64,000 bases of DNA from Anisus vortex (taxonomy: Eukaryota > Mollusca > Gastropoda > Planorbidae). Of the stretch, positions 56,301 through 64,000 are shown piece by piece; position 1 is the stretch's first letter, and each line of letters opens with the position of its first letter. The notes below the pieces were generated by a model. The model ran no database searches and was not told the DNA's origin. It saw nothing but the letters and a program-made list of their open reading frames with translations. Location of the stretch: positions 16,489,823 to 16,553,822 of the forward strand of contig OX421497.1 in assembly GCA_949126835.1 (NCBI GenBank). Reading direction: 5' to 3'. The position numbers and the translations under genes were made by a program.

Positions 56301-59150
56301 TATTCTGTCATTCCTTCTATGAGTTTTTGTTTTAGTTGAGTTTTAAATTTTTCTGCTACTAGTGGATCTTTGATCAGTTTTTTGCTGTCATAGTGTTTCT
56401 GTCTCCTATTCTGGCTGTTGTAGATAGTGGATATTCTTTGCTTATATCTGATTTTGACTAGCATGTGGTCTGAGTCAGCATCTGCTCCCCTATAGCTTCT
56501 AACATCCTGGATGTCCGACCCATGTCTTCTATCTATAAGCACATGGTCAATCTGATTTTTAGTGTTACCATCAGGTGTTGTCCATGTTATTTTGTGGATG
56601 TTTTTGTGAGGAAATTTTGTGCTGCTAATGCTCATGCCTTTTCCTGTGGCAAAGTCTATCAGCCTGATTCCATTGTTATTGCTATCCTTATGCAGGCTTT
56701 CTTTGCCAATAGTTGGTCTAAATGCTTTTTCTTTTCCGATTTTGGCATTGAAGTCTCCTAGTACTATTTTCACATCATGACGTGGGGCATCGTCATATAA
56801 TTTTTCTAATTTTTCATAAAAGCTGTCATTGTCGTTATCTTCTGAGTCTTCTGTTGGGGCATGTGCATTAATGAGGGTTATGTTGAACATCTTGCCTTTT
56901 ATTCGAATGGTACAGAGTCTTTCATTTTCCGGTCTGAAGCCTATGACTTTATCTACTATCTTCTTGCTGACCGCAAATCCAGTCCCCAAAGCGTTTTTCT
57001 CCTTACGACTGTAAAAAATTGTGTAGTCTTTTGTTTTTAGAGTATCAGAGTTTTTCCACCTAGTTTCTTGTAGGGCAGCTATCGTTATATTTTACAAGTT
57101 CTTCCACGAGGCGGGCAAGTGCTCCGGCTCTATAGAGGCTTAGTATATTCCATGTCGCAATCCATAAATCATGTCCGTGTTCAGGCTTGGGTTGTAAACC
57201 ATTAAGATCTGTCCGTTTGTTTGGAAGTGATTTAGTTTTCGTAACAATAGTTTTTGAGTGACTGGGTTGTTAGCCCTGCGCACAACCTTCTGGGGGGCTG
57301 CCCCTTACAGCTCTCGGGATAGCTGCCTCTTTGTTCGTGGGAGGTTCCCTAGCCTTTGTGGATCTCTCCACTAACTGCAAGGCAGCAGTTGCTGATTTCG
57401 GTCCGCCCCGGGTATTTTATTTCCCGGGTACCCGCCATATCTGATGGGTGTTCCCCTATCCGCCACCTGGGGAGGCGCCCGATGGGAGTTCAGCAACTCC
57501 TCACGAGAATGAGTTACCATTAGGCTTATATTATAACCTACAACTCTATTAAAGTCATTTCATAACATAAATACTTTATGAAAGTTTAATTATAACTTTA
57601 ATACCATATTAGAGCTATAGTATAAACGCAATACTACATTTAAGTTATACTATAAACAATATACTACATTGCAGTAATATTATAAAAGCACCTCTTTATT
57701 ATGGTATTATTATATCATCCGTTTTAAATAAGTCAAGCGTTGCGTAAATGATTGCATAAACTGTTGTTTAGTTTTAGCAGACTCCTGCCAGTCTGATGAA
57801 ACGATGTTAAAGAAACCTTACTTCTCCAAAAACATCCCAACCGAAGAAATGAACAATCTAGACGGGCCAATCGCTTCAAGAACACGTTCTAAGACAAAAG
57901 CTATTGGGTTCCAGTCTCCAAGATACAATGACAATGCCTCTTGCAGCGTTAATGAGCAATTTTCGAGGACCGATATGTCTCCTCAGATGATGAACCCGAA
58001 GACTGTGGACAAGCCTGCAAATGTCACAAGCACCAAATATGACAAAAGTTCCGTTTCGCCGGGAGCTTATAACCATAGCAACAGTTCCGAAGACGAAGAC
58101 CACAATGCCTCAAAAGACAAAAAATCTAGGAAATTTAAAACAAAGTCATTTGGATTTCAAAGTAAACAAACGATTCTATTGGAAGTAAGTATTTCTGATA
58201 CTTCTACAAGAAATGGTAATTGTGACAAATTTCAGTATGAACAATCCCCGGCGGAAAAACGACAAGAAATCCAAAAACCACGAGGAGATTTAAAAGAAAT
58301 ACAATTCAGAGCGGGCAATGAAGGTTATGAAGAAGCTCAGTCTGAACATACGTATGTGAAAAAACGGCTTGAAGAGCCCAAACCACGAGAAGATTTAAGA
58401 GCAATACAACAGAAAACTTGCACAAAACCTTCTGAGGAGGTTCAATCTAAACATATTCCCCAGGAAAAACGTCAAGAGAAAGATTTGAAAACAACACAAT
58501 TCAGTCACAAACACGTAGAAAAAGTTCAATCTGCACAAAGCCCTCAGGAAAAGCGCAAAGAAAATGTCCAACCACAGACTGGTTATCCGCGTCCTGTAGA
58601 TCTACAGTTTGAACTAACTGCTTTGAAAAATCGCAAAGATAAACCGAAGCCACCCGAAGATTGGAAAACAAAACAATTGAAATGTGGTGAAGAACCTCGT
58701 GAAGATGTTAAATCTACACAAACCACAGCGAAAGAGGTAAAAAATAAGCGAAATCCACGAGAAGAGTCAGAAAAAGTGCCAACGCCTTCAGCGAATGCCA
58801 GGCAATTGTATGAAGAGCTACCTAGCACTGGAAGTTCTCATGGCTTACGTTCCTTCAGGTGCTCTCACTGCAATGCTGCTTTTGGGACCGATGAAAAACG
58901 ACAGCAGCACAAGTGCAGCACGTCCGTTTCTCTACCGCCAAAGCCACTAAAACCGCTGCGCTGTAGATGCGGCAAGGCCTTCAAGGATGCTGAGACTTTG
59001 ACAAAACATAAGGCGAGTTGTGATTCTGGAATATCTCGCGCCAACTCTGAGCCATCTGACCTCCGACGACAGACATACAAATGTGACAAGTGTGGCAGCA
59101 AGTTTCTCGATAAGGAAAAGTTAGAAAAACACAAACGCACACAGCATTAG
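47385..59150 (+). CDS. Tandem-CARD, zinc-finger protein (six-exon model)
   Basis: Exons: 47385-47526, 47925-48059, 48518-48702, 49001-49160, 50385-50438, 57781-59150. Intron phases 1, 1, 0, 1, 1 all match, and all introns are GT-AG; total 681 residues. Residues about 22-92 form a first CARD-like helical domain (IINENFQYICDNLRVYDLI, then HAEKFLIYYLKSRDPGKGK). Residues about 95-205 form a second (LLDLHIRQIVDTIDCDAMWL, LLVECVKRAKDGYAKFMKLL), split by an intron. Exon 5 is a short acidic insert (MDRDNDCDGGFNEM). Exon 6 encodes a Lys/Glu/Pro-rich linker and three zinc-finger motifs. CARDs mediate homotypic assembly in innate-immune and apoptotic signalling, so a signalling adaptor is likely, with the fingers binding nucleic acid or protein. 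The function is inferred. The weakest point is the 7.3-kb intron joining exons 5 and 6 and the AA/GTCATA donor of exon 1. Confidence 0.55.
47636..47829. mobile_element. hAT-type MITE in intron 1 of the CARD gene
   Basis: Starts CAAGGGTCGGCAACC, followed by TATGGCACGCGTGCC, and ends GGTTGCCGACCCCTG; 194 bp. Same family as 1-188 and 9961. No clean 8-bp target duplication. Confidence 0.7.
49250..50213. repeat. 16-bp minisatellite (ACTACCCACAAACTAT), about 60 copies, in intron 4
   Basis: The left part has a higher-order period of four units (AAACTTTACTACCCACAACC, then ATAATACCCATAAAATAT). The right part is homogeneous, with a GCCAAAAACTAT variant dispersed. It fills most of the proposed intron 4. 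Confidence 0.95.
50217..50335. repeat. (TA)n microsatellite
   Basis: Nearly pure TA dinucleotides with a few slips, next to the 16-bp array. The minus-strand ORF rich in Ile and Tyr is an artefact. Confidence 0.9.
50480..51770 (-). pseudogene. RTE-like LINE fragment, endonuclease region, in intron 5
   Basis: The minus strand encodes SLVVAYAPTDRADEEDKENF then FLQSILNDTPRFDV, the apurinic-type endonuclease region, followed at lower coordinates (in broken frames) by blocks resembling HKVTWNSPDG and NQIDHIIFNGK. The reverse transcriptase core is not visible. It is a decayed copy of a family different from 54190-57505. Confidence 0.65.
51771..52050. other. No feature recognised (inside proposed intron 5)
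   Basis: No ORF, splice-flanked exon or repeat recognised. Confidence 0.35.
52064..53026. repeat. 15-bp minisatellite (AATTCTCAATGACTC), about 65 copies
   Basis: Most units contain TGACTCA across the unit junction, which is the AP-1 consensus. Variants include CCATAACTC and CTTCTCAATGACTCA. In-frame ORFs (FSMTHFSMTH, ESLRIESLRI) are artefacts. It lies in proposed intron 5. Confidence 0.95.
53130..53978 (-). pseudogene. 5'-truncated L2/CR1-like LINE with (ATT)n tail
   Basis: A 243-codon open frame (53247-53978) begins just after the reverse-transcriptase core (KLNSEKTEALIVGT), includes SLGVYLDSTLSMQTHI, ARLVLKKKKSNNINPLLRSL and HWLPINNRISYKL, and ends SYAGPSAWNHLPLQLRQ...HLF. The 3' tail GCGCTATATAAGCACCG(TTA)n gives the family's microsatellite end. 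The endonuclease and catalytic core are missing, so it is a 5'-truncated insertion. The open frame suggests it is young. Confidence 0.85.
54263..54959 (-). pseudogene. C-terminal part of the RTE-like LINE polymerase
   Basis: Two overlapping frames (54624-54959 and 54263-54637) encode RVDTFKYLGSSPNERNEI, then MYSSETWTMTKSIEALLNTW and KGRLRLAGHLERM, the thumb and C-terminal blocks of RTE-type proteins. A frameshift near 54630 separates them. Confidence 0.8.
55447..55827 (-). pseudogene. N-terminal reverse-transcriptase block of the RTE-like LINE
   Basis: Encodes NHKAPGEDLITAELIKY, then TALVTPIHKKGSKPNCANYR and GISLLNVTYKAMSKLIASRL, classic early RT motifs. It ends at an in-frame TAG (GD* before QCGFRPNRST). 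Confidence 0.85.
55811..56989 (-). pseudogene. Endonuclease domain of the RTE-like LINE
   Basis: A 392-codon frame with the apurinic/apyrimidinic-like endonuclease motifs ITLINAHAPTEDSED, KIVLGDFNAKIG, IDHVLIDRRH and ADSDHMLVKI. This enzyme nicks target DNA so the reverse transcriptase can prime on it. The first motifs (QETRW) lie in another frame upstream, so the ORF is broken at its start as well as at its end. Similar proteins are often misannotated as craniofacial development protein 2. Confidence 0.85.
57506..57780. other. AT-rich intron end with degenerate repeats
   Basis: Loose about 40-bp repeats (TATAGTATAAACGCAATACT versus TATACTATAAACAATATACT) precede a TTTAGTTTTAGCAG acceptor at 57767-57780. 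Confidence 0.4.
57781..59150 (+). CDS. Exon 6: charged repeat linker and three zinc fingers
   Basis: Open from the acceptor at 57781 to TAG at 59150 (455 residues); an ATG at 57804 could also start a shorter protein. The linker has four or five degenerate repeats of about 35-40 residues built from SPQEKRQE and KPREDLK phrases. Near its start, ASRTRSKTKAIGFQS and KFKTKSFGFQSKQ are related basic motifs. The C-terminus has FRCSHCNAAFGTDEKRQQHK (a C2H-type with a following Cys), LRCRCGKAFKDAETLTKHKA (C-x-C...H-x3-C) and the canonical C2H2 finger YKCDKCGSKFLDKEKLEKHK ending TQH. Codon use and the complete frame mark it as a real exon. Fingers bind DNA, RNA or protein. Confidence 0.8.
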
Positions 59151-59209
59151 TTACCTGTTATGTTCAGGTAGTGTCTCACGCAGTGCCCGAGACGCCACTA
59201 GTAATTACT

Positions 59210-60215
59210 GTCCTGTAAGCACCTTTAAGGCATATTTAGTTAGCACCTTTAAGGCATATTTAGTTAGCACCTTTAAGGCATATTTAGTTAGCACCTTTAG
59301 ATGCATATTTTGTTAGCACCTTTAAGGCATATTTAGTTAGCACCTTTAAGGCATATTTAGTTAGCACCTTTAGATGCATATTTTGTTAGCACCTTTAGAT
59401 GCATATTTTGTTAGCACCTTTAGATGCATATTTTGTAAGCACCTTTAAGGCATATTTTGTAAGCACATTTAGATGCATATTTTGTAAGCACATTTAGTTG
59501 CATATTTTGTAAGCACATTTAGAAGCATATTTTGTAAGCACGTTTAGATGCATATTTTGTAAGCACATTTAGATGCATATTTTGTAAGCACATTTTGTTG
59601 CATATTTTGTAAGCACATTTAGATGCATATTTTGTAAGCACATTTAGTTGCATATTTGTAAGCACATTTAGAAGCATATTTTGTAAGCACGTTTAGATGC
59701 ATATTTTGTAAGCACATTTAGATGCATATTTTTAAGCACATTTTGTTGCATATTTTGTAAGCACATTTAGAAGCATATTTTGTAAGCACATTTAGTTGCA
59801 TATTTTGTAAGCACATTTAGAAGCATATTTTGTAAGCACGTTTAGATGCATATTTTGTAAGCACATTTAGATGCATATTTTATAAGCACATTTAGTTGCA
59901 TATTTTGTAAGCACCTTAAGAAGCATATTTTGTAAATACATTTTGATGCATATTTTGTAAGCACATTTAGATGCATATTTTGTAAGCACCTTTAGATGCA
60001 TATTTTGTAAGCACAATTTGATGCATATTTTGTAAGCACATTTAAAGGTATATTTAATTAGCACCTATAGAAACATACTTTTTTAAGCAATTTAAAGGCA
60101 TATTTAGTTAGCACCTTTAGAAGCATATTTTGTAAGCACCTTTAAAGGCATATTTTGTAAGCACCTTTAAAGGCATATTTTGTAAGCACCTTTAAGCACA
60201 TTTAGATGTATATTT
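59210..60215. repeat. 24-25-bp minisatellite, about 41 copies, after the zinc-finger exon
   Basis: TAAGCACATTTAGATGCATATTTTG and its TTAGCACCTTTAAGGCATATT variant repeat from 60 bp after the stop codon. Variants are grouped (ATTTAG, ATTTTG, CTTTAAGG), suggesting local duplications. If the 3' UTR extends here, it would be transcribed. Confidence 0.95.
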
Positions 60216-61600
60216 TTTTTAAAGCCTTCTTGAATAAGTCAAACAAAATTTCATCATTGGAAAATACGGTCATTGGTGACCGTTCTGAACTTTATTTTTC
60301 TGAAAAGGGCTATGGGCATTTCCATGACAACTCCAATTAATGATTAAATCTTGTTTCATGGTTTTATTATATTTCACTGTTTTTATGTTCTGACCAATAT
60401 ACAAAAGAAAACCTGATTTAGGTGACAAACAAATGCTTTAGTCAAAATGTACACTAATTCTCAATGAGTCTTGGGAAATTCATTAATATTACAATCTGTT
60501 GAGGTTCGTGTGACATCTAGGTTTGAGGACGGCTGAACTAAAGCAATGTTTTCATAGCTGCAAACCCCCCCCCCCCCAGTGATAGCTCGTACTGTTGTGT
60601 CCCGACACCCCTCTCTTCCTCCTCCCACCCCCCTCCCCTCCCTACCGGTCAACAGGAAGTAGGACCGTTGAGGCAATGTTTGTTCTCTGACAACATGTTG
60701 ACGAAATTCTGGACGGACGACGAGCTTAATATCTGAGCATATGCCTTGTTTGGTAGTGTTATTCTACTACTGCTGGGGTCACTAGTATGTGACGCCATGA
60801 CTGATGGCACTTGACGCAGTAACTAGTATGTTATGCCATATCTGATGAATACTGTAGCAGTAACTAGTATGTGACTCCAAAAATGATGACCACTATTGCA
60901 GTCTAAAATAGGCCACGAAACCATGATCTAAATAATCATCTTCAGAGCAAAGACTTGACAGCCTTAAACCACACAAACATGTTCATTGAAAATTGTATTT
61001 TTAAATTTGTTTTGTTTCATATGTAAATAATTTTTTCAGTATTGTATTCTAAATTGTGTTTAAGGTGTAGCCACACTTAAAGTTATTTTCTATAAATTTG
61101 TTCTAAATTGTAGCCACACTTAAAGTTATTTTCTTTAAATATGTTCTAAATTGTAGCCACACTTAAAGTTATTTTCTTTAAGTGTTTTCAAGATTGTACT
61201 CAAACTATTTTACACTATGATCAGTTTGGTTCGAACGATACTTTACTTACTCAAACTATTTAAGTAGATTTTTAATTTGTAACCAGAATGAGTTTCATTG
61301 TTCAATAATTTGTAGACTATTTAATTAAATATATGTTTTTAAAAAATGTGTTCATATTGTAGCCAGTCTTTTTTATTATTGTTTAGTAGGTAACAAACAT
61401 GATATGACTTTAGTTATTCGTTCTAGATTGTTGCTAAACTTCATTTTTGGGTGTTAAAACTGTAGCCAAACTTAGAAATAAATCCTCTTTTTTTAGCCAA
61501 ATTATTTCATTTGGTTGTATAATTTAGCTCTAGATTTGTTTGCTAATCTTGTCCATTTTTAATGTTAATGTGCTATAATATTATAATTTTTTATTGTCAG
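60216..61600. other. No gene recognised; short 43-bp repeat and poly-C
   Basis: A C-run lies at 60567-60578 and C-rich tracts at 60600-60645. TAGCCACACTTAAAGTTATT repeats three times at 61067-61170 with a period of about 43 bp. TATGTGAC/ACTAGTATGT phrases recur at 60780-60880. Confidence 0.5.
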
Positions 61601-61812
61601 CTCACTCATGGAGAAACCCCAAAGCACTATTTGAGTATTTGTTTATTGAGCGATTGCGTACATTGTGTTTACGTTTTAAAGGATTTGTTGATGATTTTAG
61701 CGATCACGTTACCCTCCCTACATTTGTAGTATGGGAGATGTATTTGGTCACATGTCTTATGATATTGGGATACAAGACCGACTGGAAAAAATGGTCTATT
61801 CAATCTATTTAA
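61601..61812 (+). CDS. Candidate 3'-terminal coding exon, unrecognised
   Basis: A TTTTTTATTGTCAG acceptor is followed by an open frame in phase 1 (HSWRNPKALFEYLFIERLRT ... TDWKKWSIQSI, about 70 residues), a TAA stop and AATAAATAATAA as a poly-A signal. Composition is normal, not repeat-derived. The phase fits exon 5 of the CARD gene (50438), so it could be an alternative last exon, or the end of another gene. No family recognised. Confidence 0.35.
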
Positions 61813-61969
61813 ATAAATAATAATATTGTGGATAGAATACATACTTTATGGGTTTTAAATTTTGTTATTAGTACACATATGGGTAGTATATTTTATGGAT
61901 ATTATACTTTTTGATTAGTTTACATATGGGTAGTATATTTTATGGTTAGTTTTTTTTGTGTTTTTTTTA

Positions 61970-62213
61970 GCGGGTAATATACTTGGTGGATAATATACTT
62001 GGTGGATAATATACTTGGTGGATAATATACTTGGTGGATAATATACTTGGTGGATAATATACTTGGTGGATAATATATTTGGTGGATAATATATTTGGTG
62101 GATAAGATACTTGGTGGATAATATACTTGGTGGATAATATACTTTGTGGATAATATACTTGGTGGATAATATACTTGGTGGATAATATATTTGGTGGATA
62201 ATATATTTGGTAT
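61970..62213. repeat. 16-bp minisatellite (ACTTGGTGGATAATAT), about 15 copies
   Basis: Near-perfect units with ATTTGG and ACTTTG variants. Reverse-strand ORFs rich in STKYIIHQVYYPP are artefacts. A SINE begins directly after the array. Confidence 0.95.
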
Positions 62214-62216
62214 GTG

Positions 62217-62400
62217 GGCACAGTGGCCGAGGCAGCGTATTCGGCTGGCGTACCAAAGGTCCTGAGTTCGAATCCTGATGTAGACTAGGATTTGTTCCCG
62301 TTTCCGGAGGGTGTTCTTGAATCTACCCAGCACTAATGGGTACCTGACTTCACCGCCCCTATCGATCAAATTGAATTGACGGGATTCTTTACAATGATAT
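62217..62400 (+). mobile_element. tRNA-derived SINE
   Basis: GTGGGCACAGTGGCCGAGGC (A-box side), GAGTTCGAATCCTGATG (B box), then GGAGGGTGTTCTTGAATCTA and GGGTACCTGACTTCACCGCC. Same family as 6205-6410, opposite orientation. Confidence 0.8.
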
Positions 62401-64000
62401 TATATTGATTATTTTATATATCAATATATATTGTATTGATTATTTGAACTTTTAATTGTAACAAATTGAAATATTGAAATATTGAAATTCTGAAATTCTG
62501 TTGTTGTTGTTATTTAAATTATATTTTCAGTAAATATAGTTGTACTGAAAACCACAACGGTTTCTTTTGCTTTATGACAAACTTTTATCTGTTGATTTAC
62601 GGGAAACTCTCAATTTGAAGTGAAGGGTTTAGATCTATTTGTTATAATTTGTTGATTTTCTTTTCAATTCTGATCAAGTATATTAAAGCATGTTTAAATC
62701 ATTCAGTGCCGGGTGATTTACCGTGTTTGTGCCAGGCCATTTTTAGACCGCTAGAATTTTTTTAGGGTGCCCTTATTTATTCATAAATTTCCAAAAGTAT
62801 TGGTTTAGCAAGATACCTGTATTTCATATCAAATTAAAGGAAATTAAACAGGAAATAATAATTAGCAGAAGTTAAAACAATACTATAGTAATTGTTATCT
62901 CTTTAGTAGTAATTTTTAGAGACTTTTTTTTTTTTTTTTTTTTTTAAAAGGAGCAAAAAAAATCGATATTGACAGATTTTTATATGGTATGCGTAGCAGA
63001 TATCCTGTTTGGCTTAAAACCACTAAAAGAATATATATTCTTGATCAGAATACTTTTCGAATTTTGAAAATATCTCATATAGTTACTAAGTTATACGCAT
63101 TTTTGTAATATTAGTATACGCCGGCAAACGACGATCCTTTATATTTATATATAGTTTACATAGCCATAGGCCTATTCACGAATGTCGGAATCTTTAATTA
63201 GTAAGTAAACCAACAGTCCTCAAAACCAGATTTAAATGATTTAAAGTTATTATCTGATGAATAGAAATGAATAATTAGCTATAAAAATTATTTTAATAGC
63301 AAATTTGACAAGTTGCAAGTCCTAGAAACATTTTGAGTAGGCGTGGCTATGCTTTGTGTACAAAAGTTTAAACAGAAATCGATTAAAAATCGTCATTATT
63401 ATTTAAAAACCGAAAGCAAACCACGCAGAAGGGAAGCAGAAACAGTTGTCATTCGTTTGATAAGATAAAAAGTCTAATTAAGCAACGAAATAAGCTATGA
63501 AAACCAAATCCACGATATATGGTGAGATTGGCACGTAAGCGCCGAGTCAGGTCTATGAAATATCGTTGATTGGCACAGAAAGAATTAACGCACCAAACAA
63601 AAAAGCATAGCACTTTCCTGCAAGAACAAAGCCGCAACGAAATGATGTGCATTGATTTCTTTACAAAATGGATCAAATTGTGTTTTTGTATGTATAAAGG
63701 TTGAGGAGCCTTAAGCTTTTTAAAAAGCCCTATAAAATCTAATATGGCGGCCGTTGCCATGACAACCAATGTATTATTATTATTATTATTTTAATTAATT
63801 GTTCGGAATGATAATCTTATGTGGTTAAAGTTGAAGACATTTTTGTCGGCAAAGTAAAAAATAAAAAGGTCCTTCATAACAATGACACTATTGTATGTCA
63901 TGCCAATCAACATTCACCCTTTAGTATTAGATTATTATTCAGATTATTACTATAGCGAGATATTTATTCTTTAAAAATTTAAACAATTAAATGCACACGA
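62401..64000. other. No gene recognised; AT-rich
   Basis: Contains a T-run at 62927-62945 and a (TTA)n tract at 63772-63790. The 106-codon reverse ORF at 63449-63769 has no recognisable domain and no supporting context. Confidence 0.4.

Larger units (their letters stand above)
54190..57505 (-). mobile_element. Near full-length RTE-like LINE
   Basis: Reading minus from 57505: a GC-rich leader (GCGCCTCCCCAGGTGGCGGA), the endonuclease start ALQETRW (about 57070), the main endonuclease ORF (55811-56989), reverse transcriptase with QGDSLSCMLFNLVLDRVIRN (about 55150) and YADDIALL (about 54980), and the C-terminal ORF (54263-54637). Frame breaks or stops occur at about 57015, 55825, 55450 and 55058. 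The 3' end lies near 54190. It sits in proposed intron 5. Confidence 0.85.

Noticed and set aside
54230..57014. Plus-strand ORFs opposite the RTE-like LINE
   Set aside because: Antisense shadows with no domain.
63449..63769. 106-codon reverse ORF
   Set aside because: No recognisable domain and no promoter, splice or poly-A context.

Overview
The window is animal nuclear DNA: AT-rich, intron-bearing and dominated by transposable elements and minisatellites. The mix (Helitrons, RTE-like and L2/CR1-like LINEs, tRNA-derived SINEs, hAT MITEs, a Gmr1-type Ty3 element, a CARD gene) suggests a lophotrochozoan, most likely a mollusc such as a gastropod. That is inference; no marker gene proves it.

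Layout. 1-9 kb: LINE, SINE and DNA-transposon debris with minisatellites, including a 30-bp array that looks grown out of a LINE reverse-transcriptase segment. 9-11 kb: hAT-type MITEs with perfect TIRs and 8-bp CTCTAGAC target duplications, plus a decayed hAT element. 11.9-26.5 kb: a Helitron cluster. One autonomous copy (19314-26479, minus) has an intact 1782-residue Rep-helicase ORF. Two shorter copies sit head-to-tail beside it and a third lies nearby. 27.9-33.0 kb: a minus-strand LTR retrotransposon with paired 1.63-kb LTRs and a gag but almost no pol. 33.7-44.1 kb: a three-level nest. A hAT MITE was split by a 5'-truncated LINE, which was split by a recent Ty3/gypsy-type element with 1046-bp LTRs and the unusual order Gag-PR-IN-RT-RNaseH (Gmr1-like). 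44-47 kb: more hAT, SINE and LINE pieces and a 12-bp satellite.

47.4-59.2 kb holds the only convincing host gene. Six exons with phase-compatible splice sites predict a 681-residue protein with two N-terminal CARD domains, a charged linker with degenerate repeats, and three C-terminal zinc-finger motifs. Read-through of exon 4 would give a 221-residue CARD-only form. Its introns contain a hAT MITE, a 16-bp minisatellite, LINE copies and a roughly 65-copy 15-bp minisatellite whose unit contains the AP-1 consensus TGACTCA. Downstream lie a 24-25-bp array in the presumed 3' UTR region, a possible further terminal exon (61601-61812), a 16-bp array and a SINE. The rest is AT-rich sequence with no recognised gene.

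The mobile elements are independent selfish units. The CARD-zinc-finger gene is the candidate for undescribed biology (probably innate immune or cell-death signalling). The Helitron array and its shared CRE/TATA module, and the Gmr1-like pol order, are the next most notable items.
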